Numbered from the stretch's first letter, positions 1 to 9,505 are shown. The stretch: 64,000 nucleotides of DNA from Imhoffiella fuscus (GCF_042682685.1 NZ_JBHUHX010000009.1:62001-126000); one strand, 5' to 3'. Notes: generated from the letters alone by a model not told the origin. Numbers and translations are program-made.

Positions 1-515
1 CGACCCATCAGATAGACGTACTCGGCATGCGTCGGCGTGAAAGGAACCGCCAGCAACTCCATTCCAGCGTCCTCGGGAGAGCGGCCGGCCTTGTAGTTGT
101 TACAGCGAATGCAGGCGGTGACCAGATTGTTCCAGTGATCCTCGCCCCCCTTGCTGGAGGGGCGGACATGATCGCGCGACAGCAGACGCGGCGAGAACCG
201 CTGACCGCAGTACATGCACATGTGATCGTCGCGCTGAAACAGGGTGCGATTGGAGAGCGGGGGGACATAGTCGTCGCTCTGCAGTTTATTCAGCGAGCGA
301 TGGAGGCCGACCGTGGCGATGATGGAGTGAATCCGAAGCCGGCTTTGCGTTTGGGTCGCGGCATTGATGCCGCCACGCAACAGAAATAGAGGGTCACCGC
401 ACGAGTAGGCGACCTGACCGAGAAAATAGAGTCGGGCGGCGGTCCGGTAGTCCACCCATTCGAGTGGCATACCGGCCAAATCCGTTCGCAGTACCTGTTG
501 GTTCAATGGCAACAT
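1..515 (-). CDS. HNH endonuclease family protein (partial, C-terminus off window)
   Basis: The minus strand reads open from an ATG at 515 to the window edge, giving 171 codons. The segment around residues 105-145 has the HNH layout: a CMYC pair, then RDHVRPSSKGG with the catalytic-type Asp-His, then HWNNLV and a second CIRCN pair. The two Cys pairs probably bind structural zinc. This matches the compact HNH nuclease family common beside housekeeping genes in proteobacteria; its cellular substrate is not known. The gene is divergent from priA across a 473-bp gap in which only a DnaA box was recognised. The C-terminus is missing because the window ends, not through damage. Confidence 0.85.
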   Translation of the reverse strand, partial: MLPLNQQVLRTDLAGMPLEWVDYRTAARLYFLGQVAYSCGDPLFLLRGGINAATQTQSRLRIHSIIATVGLHRSLNKLQSDDYVPPLSNRTLFQRDDHMCMYCGQRFSPRLLSRDHVRPSSKGGEDHWNNLVTACIRCNNYKAGRSPEDAGMELLAVPFTPTHAEYVYLMG

Positions 516-870
516 AGTCGGAAGCGGCTCGGAATTTGCGAGCATCATACACGCTTGCAGCACCTGCGCAAACGATGCTCGTTGGATGATCGGAAGAGGA
601 TCCTGCTCCTGGAAGCAGACCCAGAACCTCTGATGAGATCGAGAATCGAACAGCCTCTAAATGGGGTTAACCACTTGATCATTCACACCCTCTGAAGGGT
701 CCCGGTTGAATTCCGAGCCTGTCAAGCCAGCCGCTCCACCCGAGCCGGGAATATCACGCAACCAATTGATTTTCAGTTACCAAACGGAAGCTGGTTAATC
801 TTTTACCAGAACCGCAGGAGCGCTTGACTGACGCCAACTTGGGAGCGCCCACGAAAGGCTATCCCCAGAC

Positions 871-879
871 TTATCCACA
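871..879 (+). promoter_or_regulatory. DnaA box (TTATCCACA) upstream of priA
   Basis: TTATCCACA is a perfect match to the classical DnaA box. It lies 110 bp before the priA start, in the otherwise featureless 516-988 gap between the HNH gene and priA. A single box is weak evidence on its own. Its position before a replication-restart gene makes a regulatory role possible. Confidence 0.4.
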
Positions 880-988
880 GGCATTGTGAACAAATGAAGA
901 TCCTTCTCGCTCGCCGGAACTGGCAGACGCCCCTCTCTGGCACCAACGGAGGACCAACACGGCCCTTGAATGGAGACACAGCGACGAC

Positions 989-3226
989 GTGAGCGTACAC
1001 CTCGAACGCCCTTCCGATGACGCCACCACGGTCGTCTTGCGCGTCGCCATCGCGGCCCCTCTGCTCGGACTCTTCGACTATCTCCCCCCCTCGGATCCAA
1101 CCGCCCGGCCGACCCCGGGACAACGACTCCTGGTGCCCTTCGGGCGGAGCCTGCGGGTCGGAATCCTGGTCGAGATCGTCGATGCGACCCAGGAGGACCC
1201 GGCACGGCTCAAGCCGATCGAGAAAGCCCTGGATGCAGGACCCCTCTTCGGCGAAAAGGATCTCGCCCTCATCCAATGGGCGGCAGCCTACTATCAGCAG
1301 CCGCTCGGCACCGCACTCTTCACCGCCCTACCCGCCCGACTGCGCCAACCCAGCCCGATCTTGGAGGAAGCGGTCCCGGGGATCCGGGCGACAGCGCAAG
1401 GGCTGAGTCTAGACCTGACGACACTGGCCCGCGCACCCAAACAGCGTGTCTTATTGGAGACGGCCCGCGAGTGCCCCAACGGACTGCCACTGTCGGATCT
1501 CTCCGCTCGGCTCGGCGATTGCGCAGCCGCCATTCGCGCGCTCGAGCGCAAGGATCTGATCGAGCGCTGCCGACTGAAGGCGACGGCACCAGCCGCCGTG
1601 GATCTCAGCCCGGACGGTCCCGAGCTGAACGCGGATCAGCACAGGTCCGTCGAGACGATCGGCGAGGCGTTCGGCGCCTTCCGTCCCTTCCTGCTTCAAG
1701 GCGTCACCGGAAGCGGTAAGACCGAGGTCTATATCCGACTCATCCAGACCCTGGTCGCAACCGGACAGCAGGCGTTGGTGCTCGTGCCCGAGATCGGCCT
1801 GACGCCGCAGCTGCGCGACCGTTTCCGACAGCGCATTACCGGCCCCATCGCAGTGCTCCACTCCGCCCTGAACGCGAACGAGCGCGAGCTCAACTGGCAC
1901 CGAGCCGCACGCGGAGAGGCGACTCTCATCCTCGGGACGCGCTCGGCGATCTTCGTGCCCATCCCGCGTTTGGGACTCATCCTAGTGGACGAGGAGCATG
2001 ACGCCTCGCTGAAACAGCAGGACGGATTCCGTTACTCGGGCCGCGATCTGGCGGTGCGACGTGCCCAGCTGGTCGGCTGCCCGGTGGTGCTGGGTTCGGC
2101 CACGCCCTCATTGGAGAGCCTTCAGAACGCCACATCCGGACGCTATGGCTGGCTGAGACTGCCGCAGCGCGCAGGCGGCGCGCAGGCGCCGACGATCTCG
2201 CTGCTGGATATCCGCGCCCAGCCGCTCCAGGCCGGCCTCTCGCACGTGCTGCGCGCAGCCATGCAGTCGGAACTGGACGCCGGCAATCAGATCTTGCTGT
2301 TCCTCAATCGGCGCGGCTATGCACCGCTCTATACCTGCCACCAATGCGGCTGGGTCGGCGAATGCCCGCACTGCGACGCGCGCCTGACCCTGCATCTCGG
2401 TCAACGGCGGCTCTGGTGCCATCATTGCGGCTGGTCGAACCGACTGCCGGAACGTTGCCCAAGCTGCAACGGCGAGGATCTGCGCATGATCGGACGCGGC
2501 ACCGAACGGCTGGAGGATGAACTGCGTCCGCTCTTTCCCGAGGCTCGCATCGCCCGCATCGATCGCGACAGCACGCGGCGCCGGGGCGAGCTGGACCGCG
2601 TTCTGGAGTCGATCCGGCGCGGCGAGATCCAGATCCTGCTCGGGACCCAGATGCTCGCCAAGGGACACGATTTCCCACAGGTCACGCTCGTCGGCATCCT
2701 GGATCTCGATCAGTCGCTCTATGCCAGCGACTTCCGCGCCCCCGAACGCACGGCGCAACTCATCGTTCAGGTCGCAGGCCGCGCCGGACGGGCCGAACGA
2801 CCCGGTCGGGTGGTACTCCAGACGCGACACCCCGAGCACCCGCTGCTCCAGTCGCTGCTGCGCGACGGCTATTCCGGGTTCGCCGCCGCAGCCCTGGCCG
2901 AGCGGCAGGCCGCCGAACTCCCACCCTTCGCACACCTGGTTCTGATGCGCGCGGAATCCCCGCGCGCGGACCAGCCGACGGCCTTCCTGCGCGAGGCGCG
3001 CGCACTGGCCGAAGGATTGGATCCGAGCGGGGTCCATCTGCTCGGTCCGGCACTCGCCCCGATGGAGCGCCGCGCCAACCGCTACCGCAGCCAGCTCATA
3101 GTGCTGTCGAGCGAGCGACCGGCGCTCCAACGTTTCCTCGCCCGCTGGAACCAGGCCCTGCATGCGCTCCGTCCTCCCAAGGGGCTACGTTGGTCGCTGG
3201 ACGTGGACCCGCAGGACATGCTCTAG
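989..3226 (+). CDS. priA: Primosomal protein N' (replication restart helicase PriA)
   Basis: PriA recognises abandoned replication forks and reloads the replisome; it is a 3'-5' superfamily 2 helicase acting in the cytoplasm. The 745-residue product has the PriA DNA-binding N-terminus, a Walker A motif (GVTGSGKTEVY) near residue 238, a DEEH box near 334, and the zinc-binding Cys cluster at about 449-494 (CHQC, CPHC, CHHC, CPSC). Length fits the family (about 730-745). Translation starts at a GTG with GGAG 13 bases upstream. It is followed by argS after a 173-bp gap. Confidence 0.97.
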   Translation: MSVHLERPSDDATTVVLRVAIAAPLLGLFDYLPPSDPTARPTPGQRLLVPFGRSLRVGILVEIVDATQEDPARLKPIEKALDAGPLFGEKDLALIQWAAAYYQQPLGTALFTALPARLRQPSPILEEAVPGIRATAQGLSLDLTTLARAPKQRVLLETARECPNGLPLSDLSARLGDCAAAIRALERKDLIERCRLKATAPAAVDLSPDGPELNADQHRSVETIGEAFGAFRPFLLQGVTGSGKTEVYIRLIQTLVATGQQALVLVPEIGLTPQLRDRFRQRITGPIAVLHSALNANERELNWHRAARGEATLILGTRSAIFVPIPRLGLILVDEEHDASLKQQDGFRYSGRDLAVRRAQLVGCPVVLGSATPSLESLQNATSGRYGWLRLPQRAGGAQAPTISLLDIRAQPLQAGLSHVLRAAMQSELDAGNQILLFLNRRGYAPLYTCHQCGWVGECPHCDARLTLHLGQRRLWCHHCGWSNRLPERCPSCNGEDLRMIGRGTERLEDELRPLFPEARIARIDRDSTRRRGELDRVLESIRRGEIQILLGTQMLAKGHDFPQVTLVGILDLDQSLYASDFRAPERTAQLIVQVAGRAGRAERPGRVVLQTRHPEHPLLQSLLRDGYSGFAAAALAERQAAELPPFAHLVLMRAESPRADQPTAFLREARALAEGLDPSGVHLLGPALAPMERRANRYRSQLIVLSSERPALQRFLARWNQALHALRPPKGLRWSLDVDPQDML

Positions 3227-3399
3227 TCGATGGATTCAGGTATTCTAATGGCCTGTGATCACAACCACTTCGGTCGCCGCGATCAGGTACCGAAGCATCC
3301 CGATTCATCCCATTGCGGACCAGTTCTGGGCCCGACCCAGCCATCCAAGCGGCTGCGACGCGTGCTCGACCGTGTGCCAAGACCAAATCGTCAATCTGC

Positions 3400-5181
3400 A
3401 TGAAGCAAGACATCAAACATCTCATCGTCGCCGCGCTCCAGACCCTCGTCGACCAGGGTCAGCTCGATCTTCAAGAGTTGCCCGAGCCTCAGTTGGAACG
3501 CACCAAGGACGCCAGTCACGGCGATTTCGCCACCAATCTGGCGATGGTGCTCGCGAAGCTCGCCCGTACCAAGCCGCGCGATCTGGCGCAGCGACTGATC
3601 GAGGCATTGCCCGCCTCCCCGCTGATCGACAAGGTCGAAATCGCGGGCCCCGGATTCATCAACTTCTTCCTCGCCGAAGGCGCCTATCGCTCGGTCGTAC
3701 CGCAGATCCTCACGACCGGACAGGCATACGGACTGAGCCAGGTCGGTGCCGGCAAGCGCGTGCAGGTGGAATTCGTCTCGGCCAATCCGACCGGTCCGCT
3801 GCACGTCGGACACGGACGCGGCGCGGCCTACGGCGCGGTGGTGGCCGACCTGCTCGCTGCGGTCGGTTTCGACGTCCATCGCGAGTACTACGTCAACGAC
3901 GCCGGCCGCCAGATGGATATCCTGGGCACCTCGGTCTGGTTGCGCTATCTGGAGCTGTGCGGCGAGGAGCTGCGCTTCCCGAGCAACGGCTACAAGGGCG
4001 ACTACGTCTGGGACATCGCCGCCACCCTGCACCGCGAGCACGGCGACGCCTACCGTGTGGACGCCGACCAGGTCTTCGCCGACCTCCCGGCCGACGCGCC
4101 GATCGACGGCGAACCGGAGAACGCGACCGGCGACAAGGAGGCCCATATCGACGGCCTCATCGCCGCTGCCAAGCGTCTGCTGGGCGACAACCGCTACCGC
4201 TATGTCTTCGAACTGGGGCTCAACACCATCCTCGACGACATCCGGGCCGACCTGTCGGAGTTCGGGGTCGACTATCAGGAATGGTATTCGGAGCGCTCGC
4301 TGACCGAGAGCGGTGCGGTCAACCGGGCGATCGAGCGACTGCGCGCGAGCGATCACGTCTACGAACAGAATGGCGCGCTCTGGTTCCGCTCGACCGCGTT
4401 CGGCGACGAGAAGGACCGCGTGGTGGTGCGCGACAACGGCCAGACCACCTATTTCGCCTCCGACATCGCCTACCACATGGATAAGATGGAGCGTGGATTC
4501 GACCGCGTCATCGACATCTGGGGCGCCGACCATCACGGCTACATCCCGCGCGTGAAGGCCGCGCTGCAGGCGCTCGACAGCGACGCCGACCGGCTGGAGG
4601 TACTGCTGGTCCAGTTCGCCATCCTCTACCGTGGCGGCGAGAAGGCGCAGATGTCGACCCGCTCCGGCGAGTTCGTCACCCTGCGCGAGCTGCGCCAGGA
4701 GGTCGGACGCGACGCCGCTCGCTTCTTCTATGTGATGCGCCGCTGCGAGCAGCATCTGGACTTCGACCTCGACTTGGCCAAATCCGAGTCCTCGGACAAC
4801 CCGGTCTATTACGTCCAGTACGCCCACGCGCGCGTCTGCAGCGTGCTGCGCCAGGCGGCCGAAAAGGGACTGGTGGTCGATCCGAGCCCAGGCACGACCA
4901 ACCTGGAGCGACTGACCGAGGCGCACGAGGAGACCTTGCTGCGCACCCTCATCCGCTATCCGGAGGTCGTGGAGTCGGCCGCGCTCAAGGCCGAACCGCA
5001 CCAGCTCACCCAGTATCTGCGCGAGTTGGCGAACGATTTCCACACCTATTACAACGCCCACCAGTTCCTGGTGGAAGACGGCGTCCTACGCGATGCCCGT
5101 ATCAAGCTGATCCTGGCCGTGCGGCAGGTGTTGCGCAACGGCCTAGGGTTGATCGGCGTCTCGTCACCAGAGAGCATGTAA
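3400..5181 (+). CDS. argS: Arginyl-tRNA synthetase
   Basis: This class I synthetase charges tRNA-Arg. The HIGH-type signature is HVGHGRG near residue 135 and the KMSKS-region counterpart is AQMSTRSG near 416. The C-terminal helical domain ends in the expected manner for ArgS. The reading frame is open 87 bases further upstream, but the start at 3400 (MKQDIKHL) gives 593 residues and aligns with typical ArgS N-termini, so I chose it. The stop is three bases from the next gene, suggesting co-transcription with the SPOR protein. Confidence 0.97.
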   Translation: MKQDIKHLIVAALQTLVDQGQLDLQELPEPQLERTKDASHGDFATNLAMVLAKLARTKPRDLAQRLIEALPASPLIDKVEIAGPGFINFFLAEGAYRSVVPQILTTGQAYGLSQVGAGKRVQVEFVSANPTGPLHVGHGRGAAYGAVVADLLAAVGFDVHREYYVNDAGRQMDILGTSVWLRYLELCGEELRFPSNGYKGDYVWDIAATLHREHGDAYRVDADQVFADLPADAPIDGEPENATGDKEAHIDGLIAAAKRLLGDNRYRYVFELGLNTILDDIRADLSEFGVDYQEWYSERSLTESGAVNRAIERLRASDHVYEQNGALWFRSTAFGDEKDRVVVRDNGQTTYFASDIAYHMDKMERGFDRVIDIWGADHHGYIPRVKAALQALDSDADRLEVLLVQFAILYRGGEKAQMSTRSGEFVTLRELRQEVGRDAARFFYVMRRCEQHLDFDLDLAKSESSDNPVYYVQYAHARVCSVLRQAAEKGLVVDPSPGTTNLERLTEAHEETLLRTLIRYPEVVESAALKAEPHQLTQYLRELANDFHTYYNAHQFLVEDGVLRDARIKLILAVRQVLRNGLGLIGVSSPESM

Positions 5182-5184
5182 CCT

Positions 5185-5814
5185 ATGCCCAGGGATTACC
5201 GGCAGAGCACTCCGATTCGAACGAGCCAGAAGCGCAAGCAAAACCGTTCCTGCGTCTGGTGGTTCCTGATGGGCACCGCGCTCGGTGTCCTGGCCACCAA
5301 CATCCTGAGCTCGCGGCACAGCGACACCAGCGGCTCCCCCGAAACGGCCGCCAAGCCGGCGGCCGAGACGGAGAAGCCGCACGTCGCGCCGAACTTCAGG
5401 TTCCAGGAGATCCTGTCCGATACTCAGGTCGACATCGGCGACAACACACCACCTCCGCCACCCGCGCCACGCCCACAGCCGCGAGCGGAACCGGAGAAAC
5501 CCGTCGAAAAGCCTGCGGCCAAGCCGCAAATGGCGGCCCCCACCCCCACACCGCCAGCCGAAACGGTGACACCACGCAGCGGAACCTATGTGGTCCAGAT
5601 CGGTTCGTTCGGACGCCAGGCCGATGCCGAGCGACTCAAGGCCGAACTGGCGCTGCTGGGCATCTCCACCAACATCCAGACGGCGACCCTGTCGACAGGC
5701 CGGGTCACGCACCGCGTGCGCACCGGCGCCTACGCCAGCAAACAGGAAACCGAGAAGATCCGCGCCATCCTGAGAAAGCACGGCAAGGACAGCATGGTGT
5801 TCCCGATCAAATAG
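5185..5814 (+). CDS. SPOR-domain membrane protein (FtsN-like)
   Basis: The 209-residue product has a short basic N-terminus, one membrane segment (about residues 28-46), a Pro/Ala/Glu-rich periplasmic linker and a C-terminal SPOR domain (about 133-208, starting TYVVQIGSF). SPOR domains bind denuded septal peptidoglycan, so a role in cell division or envelope maintenance is likely. Directly following argS is the usual place for such a protein in gammaproteobacteria, where it is often called FtsN-like. True FtsN identity is not proven because its N-terminal essential region is poorly conserved. A strong terminator follows. Confidence 0.85.
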   Translation: MPRDYRQSTPIRTSQKRKQNRSCVWWFLMGTALGVLATNILSSRHSDTSGSPETAAKPAAETEKPHVAPNFRFQEILSDTQVDIGDNTPPPPPAPRPQPRAEPEKPVEKPAAKPQMAAPTPTPPAETVTPRSGTYVVQIGSFGRQADAERLKAELALLGISTNIQTATLSTGRVTHRVRTGAYASKQETEKIRAILRKHGKDSMVFPIK

Positions 5815-5862
5815 GGCACGCCGGACGGACGGGGCATCGCGCCGCGTCCGCGAAAAACCTGA

Positions 5863-5897
5863 TGGCCCAGCACAGCGGCTGGGCCATTCGTATTTTT
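5863..5897 (+). terminator. Rho-independent terminator after argS-SPOR operon
   Basis: TGGCCCAGC (5863-5871) pairs perfectly with GCTGGGCCA (5878-5886) across a 6-nt loop. It is followed by a T-rich tract (TTCGTATTTTT). Confidence 0.85.
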
Positions 5898-6020
5898 GCG
5901 AACGATTCATGGAGGAACCGACCGAAACGAAGCACGACGCGTCGCGACCGCATGATGCGCCGGAACAGGCCACTCGACTCGGCGGGTAATGACGAAGGAC
6001 AGACGAGAGGAGCAGACAGC

Positions 6021-6962
6021 ATGCTGTATCAACATACCATCGGAATCATTGGTGCCGGACAGGTGGGAATGGCGGCGGCCAACGCCCTCTTTCAGCAGCG
6101 CATCGCCAACGAGCTGATCCTCGTCGACCTGGATCGGAACCGGGCCGAGGGAGAGGCGATGGATCTGATGCACGCCCAGGGCTATGTCGGTCGGCGCCGG
6201 GTACGAGCAGGAGATTACGCCGATCTGGCCCAGGCCCAGATCGTGATCGTCACGGCCGGCGTCGGACAACGGCCCGGCGAGGACCGACTCTCGCTGCTCA
6301 ACCGCAACGCGGCGGTCTTCCGCCAGATCGCCGAACAGCTCGACCGTCACGCCCCCGAGGCCATCCTGATCATCGCCTCCAACCCGGTGGACGTGCTCAC
6401 CTATGTGATGCAGACGCTCTCCAAGCGCCCTCACGAACAGGTCATCGGCACAGGAACCATGCTCGACACCACCCGGTTGCGCACCCTATTGGCCGAGCAC
6501 TACATGGTGGATCCGCGCTCGGTCCATGCCCTCATCCTAGGCGAGCACGGGGATTCCGAGATCGCCGTCTGGAGCCATGCCAACATCGGCGGCACGCCGA
6601 TCTGCGGCAACAGCATCCTCGGCAAGCCCTACGATCCGGCCCAGATGGACCAAATCCTGACCCAGGTGCGCCGCGCGGCCGAGGAAATCATCGCGCGCAA
6701 GGGCTACACCAACTGGGCCATCGGGCTGGTGCTCGCCCATCTGGTACGCACCATCCAGGAAGACCAGAACAGCGTGCTCCCCATCAGCGTACGGCTTGCC
6801 GGCGAATATGGTATCGAGGACGTCTGCCTGAGCATCCCGGTCGCCGTCGGACTCCGAGGCGCCGGGGGACGGGTCCCCATTCCGCTGAACGACACGGAGC
6901 GGCAAGCACTGACTGCATCGGCCGAGACCTTGAAACGCTGCCTGCACTCGCTCGATCTCTGA
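6021..6962 (+). CDS. ldh: L-lactate dehydrogenase (LDH/MDH superfamily)
   Basis: The 313-residue NAD-dependent enzyme has the Rossmann GIIGAGQVG at residues 7-15, ASNPVDVLTY, and the catalytic IGEHGDSE-type segment (here ILGEHGDSEIAVWS). The coenzyme/substrate loop reads AGVGQRPGEDR. A Gln at the specificity position is typical of lactate dehydrogenase, whereas malate dehydrogenases carry Arg. This supports interconversion of pyruvate and L-lactate. The start at 6021 was chosen because it begins the Rossmann strand and has GGAG upstream (AGAGGAGCAG). The gene stands alone and ends 44 bp before the stranded rtcB tail. Confidence 0.88.
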   Translation: MLYQHTIGIIGAGQVGMAAANALFQQRIANELILVDLDRNRAEGEAMDLMHAQGYVGRRRVRAGDYADLAQAQIVIVTAGVGQRPGEDRLSLLNRNAAVFRQIAEQLDRHAPEAILIIASNPVDVLTYVMQTLSKRPHEQVIGTGTMLDTTRLRTLLAEHYMVDPRSVHALILGEHGDSEIAVWSHANIGGTPICGNSILGKPYDPAQMDQILTQVRRAAEEIIARKGYTNWAIGLVLAHLVRTIQEDQNSVLPISVRLAGEYGIEDVCLSIPVAVGLRGAGGRVPIPLNDTERQALTASAETLKRCLHSLDL

Positions 6963-7005
6963 GCGCATACCGGAGCGCCTCCCCATCCGTCCAGCGGTTG
7001 AGGAC

Positions 7006-7032
7006 CTACCCCTTCACCGTCAAGACCTGCTT
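7006..7032 (-). pseudogene. rtcB: Stranded 3' end of rtcB (last 8 codons and stop)
   Basis: Read on the minus strand these bases encode KQVLTVKG followed by TAG, the expected C-terminus of RtcB (E. coli RtcB ends in a very similar KQV..VKG). The rest of the gene lies at 23,635-24,783 and lacks exactly this tail. Joining base 7033 to base 23,636 restores a continuous reading frame (VVHTL-KQVLTVKG). This fragment is therefore the left host flank of an integrated element. Confidence 0.9.
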
Positions 7033-7054
7033 CCTTATGTGCATAATGGACCCC
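7009..7054. other. attL (hybrid attachment site, left end of element)
   Basis: The host half is the rtcB tail, ending at the TTC of 7031-7033. The element half is 7034-7054, ending in GGACCCC. The element half is an imperfect inverted copy of the element half of attR (GGGGTCTATT at 23,611). The two share TTC at the junction, and the symmetry centre of the rebuilt attP falls on TT, the likely crossover dinucleotide. Confidence 0.8.
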
Positions 7055-7085
7055 ACTTCATCCAGCAATCCAAGTGGTGTCCTAA

Positions 7086-8636
7086 GTGCCGACCAAGACA
7101 GCAAGCGGCAGCCCTAAAGCCTTCTCATACCTTCGCTTCTCCACTCCTGAACAAGAGCGCGGCGACTCCTTCCGCCGTCAGACATCCCTAGCCCAAGCCT
7201 GGTGCATCCGTCGCGGGATCGACTTAGACGAGTCCAGCTACCAGGACTTGGGTGTCTCTGCCTACAGAGGAGCCAATGCCGAGACAGGCAAGCTCGGAGA
7301 GTTCATGGACGCAGTGAAGGAGGGACTGATCCCTCGGGGGTCTTATCTGCTGATCGAGTCCTTGGACCGTCTGTCGCGCATGACTCCACGGCGAGCCCTT
7401 CGAGTGCTTACCGACATCTGCGATGAGGGAATCGTCGTGGTCACACTGTCAGACAACAGGGAATACACCTCAGAGACACTGGATGCTGATCCTCTGTCGT
7501 TCATGGTGGCATTCCTGGTGACCATGAGAGCCAACGAGGAGTCGGCAGCCAAGGCTAGAAGGATCAAGGCCGTATGGGACAACAAGCGCAAGCAGGCACT
7601 GGAGCAAGGTAAGGCGCTGACCAGTGTGACGCCTGGATGGCTGCAGTTGGTAGATGGTCAGTACCGGCTGATCCCTGAGAGAGCGGCTGTGGTCAAGCAG
7701 ATCTTCGCCTGGCTGGCTGAAGGCAGAGGCTTGGATCAGATCGTCAGGATGCTGAACACCCAAGAAATCCCCACCTTCGGGAAGTCCGAATACTGGAGCA
7801 AGGGTTACATCGCCAAGCTGAGAGACAACCCGGCAGTGGTTGGAACGCTGATCCCTCACGTTACGAGCTATGACAAAGGCAAACGGATCAGGACGCCTCA
7901 AGATCCTGTCCCTGGCTATTTCCCGGCAGCCGTAGACCAAGACACCTTCAACACAGTGGCAGCAAGAGCGGCGACCAGACAGCCGAAGGTCAACCACGGA
8001 AGGTCTGTCTCATTCCTTCTGGCCAGCTTGGCGAAGTGTCCCGTCTGTGGTTCGAGCATGACACGGACCCAGAAAGGCAAAGGCATGGGACCAGGAGACT
8101 CAAGGCTTGTATGCACCAAGGGCAAGGCCGGCGCTGGGTGTTCTTATCGGTCTGTGGTGGTCCAGCGAACCGAAGATGCCTTGAGACAGCATGCTTCCTT
8201 CATCGTTGGGACTGCTCCATCAGGAGATGCCTTGGTCGATTCCGAGCTGACGGACGTTGAAGTCAAACTCACTGGTATCGAAGAAGTCATGGGCCACATC
8301 ATGGAGGCAATCGAGCATGGAGGAGGCAGGGAAAGTGGATCGATGCCGCTGCTGTCCAGCAGGCTGGCAGCCTTGGAGGAGGAAAGAAGGGCATTGGAGC
8401 AGACGAGACGAGAGCTGATGGAGAAGCTCTCGACAATGGACAGCACCATGGTCGACAAGAGACTTGCACGACTGGAGGATGTCTTGCTGTCTGGAGACAT
8501 CCACGCAGGCAACACTCTACTGAGAGAGCTGTTCACGAGTGTGGTGGTCGACTATGAGCGCGGGGAACTGAGGCTGCAGTGGATACATGGAGGAGAGACT
8601 TGCATCCCCTACGCAATGCCGCTAAAGAGCGCATAG
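7086..8636 (+). CDS. Large serine recombinase (site-specific integrase)
   Basis: The 516-residue product has the resolvase catalytic domain with nucleophile Ser19 (YLRFSTPEQ) and the conserved arginines (ESLDRLSR near residue 95). A recombinase domain follows, then a zinc-ribbon Cys set (CPVC near 318 plus two later Cys) and a C-terminal coiled-coil segment (about 390-460). These are the parts of a large serine integrase, which makes double-strand breaks at a 2-bp core. It starts at a GTG immediately after an in-frame stop and lies 52 bp from attL, as integrases usually do. It is the probable agent of the insertion into rtcB. Confidence 0.93.
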   Translation: MPTKTASGSPKAFSYLRFSTPEQERGDSFRRQTSLAQAWCIRRGIDLDESSYQDLGVSAYRGANAETGKLGEFMDAVKEGLIPRGSYLLIESLDRLSRMTPRRALRVLTDICDEGIVVVTLSDNREYTSETLDADPLSFMVAFLVTMRANEESAAKARRIKAVWDNKRKQALEQGKALTSVTPGWLQLVDGQYRLIPERAAVVKQIFAWLAEGRGLDQIVRMLNTQEIPTFGKSEYWSKGYIAKLRDNPAVVGTLIPHVTSYDKGKRIRTPQDPVPGYFPAAVDQDTFNTVAARAATRQPKVNHGRSVSFLLASLAKCPVCGSSMTRTQKGKGMGPGDSRLVCTKGKAGAGCSYRSVVVQRTEDALRQHASFIVGTAPSGDALVDSELTDVEVKLTGIEEVMGHIMEAIEHGGGRESGSMPLLSSRLAALEEERRALEQTRRELMEKLSTMDSTMVDKRLARLEDVLLSGDIHAGNTLLRELFTSVVVDYERGELRLQWIHGGETCIPYAMPLKSA

Positions 8637-8664
8637 GAAACCCTCAAAACGATCCTAGGCAAGA

Positions 8665-8698
8665 CTGGTAGGCAGGCATCGCTGGTAGGCAGGCATCG
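8665..8698 (+). repeat. Perfect 17-bp tandem duplication
   Basis: CTGGTAGGCAGGCATCG occurs twice head to tail at 8665-8681 and 8682-8698, just after the integrase gene, in a 514-bp gap with no convincing gene. Confidence 0.85.
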
Positions 8699-8759
8699 TG
8701 CGAGGCATGCTCGCCCCAGTGAGGCTTAGGCGGCGTCTGAGATGGCAGACAATTACTGC

Positions 8760-9080
8760 CACCCAGTAGAGGGAGGGAGCCGCCCGCTTCCCCTAGGTGA
8801 TCCAGTCTCCAGAACACCCCGACCGACATCTACGCGAGAACCTCTGTAAGCCCTTGTTATGAAAGGCTCTCGCAAAAACCGGGTGATTAACACTCCCTAA
8901 TAGACCAGAGAAGCCGTCCGCTTCACCCAGGCGAGCCGCCCCCAGAACGCTCCAACCGACGCCCGCCTAGCCACGCTTGCAAGATTCTGTTCTAAAAATA
9001 CTTTTCTTGAAACGGGTGATTAGGGCGGCCCTGTAGAGTAGAGAGCCGTCCTCTTCACTCAGGCGATCCAGCCTTCCAGC
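8760..9080 (+). repeat. Degenerate direct repeats with about 134-bp period
   Basis: A block with the core AGCCGYCCKCTTC recurs at about 8777, 8912 and 9045, followed each time by a CC(C/T)AGGYGA-type segment. Copies two and three are preceded by GGGTGATTA at about 8882 and 9017. The spacings are about 135 and 133 bp. The repeats fill the gap between the integrase and the next small gene. They may be protein-binding sites or worn duplications. Confidence 0.6.
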
Positions 9081-9150
9081 CATCCACCACGATGCCTCGT
9101 CCCTGACGGACAACCATCACAGCCAACAACCTCAAGGAGGAGCCGACCCC

Positions 9151-9387
9151 ATGTCCACCCGCCGCCATGTGCAGGTCTCTCGGCACATCGAGCTGAGGAC
9201 CGAGCTGGCATTCCTGCGTCTCCGCTTCTGCAAGCCCGTCTCGAAACTGGAGCTGTCCAGGATGACGGACGTTGAGCCTCAGACCATCCGCCGGATCGTG
9301 CGAACGATGGAAGCCATCGAACAGGCTGGACAAGAACTGCCCGAGACCTGGAAGGACGCGAAAGCGTTGGCCAAGGTGCTCGGCTGA
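9151..9387 (+). CDS. Small basic DNA-binding-like protein (78 aa)
   Basis: A strong ribosome site (AAGGAGGAG) precedes the ATG. The product is basic and helical; residues about 30-55 (KLELSRMTDVEPQTIRRIVRTM) look like a helix-turn-helix. I do not recognise the family. Its position beside the integrase suggests an excisionase or regulator of the element, but that is inference. A 690-bp stretch with repeats and remnants follows. Confidence 0.65.
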   Translation: MSTRRHVQVSRHIELRTELAFLRLRFCKPVSKLELSRMTDVEPQTIRRIVRTMEAIEQAGQELPETWKDAKALAKVLG

Positions 9388-9481
9388 GAACGACGACACA
9401 TCACCCCGATAGGTCAGCCCAGGACGCTCTTGGTAGAGATTGAGAGTACCCGAGGCTGACTTGCCATTCAGCTGCTAATTC

Positions 9482-9505
9482 CCAATGCAGAAATTTGTGC
9501 ATTGG
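9482..9505. other. Perfect 8-bp inverted repeat (hairpin)
   Basis: CCAATGCA and TGCATTGG are separated by 8 nt. The hairpin is not followed by a T tract, so it is more likely an operator or structural element than a terminator. Confidence 0.6.

Noticed and set aside
8637..9150. CRISPR array
   Set aside because: The repeats are degenerate, about 134 bp apart, and lack the 25-40 bp repeat/spacer pattern; no cas genes occur.
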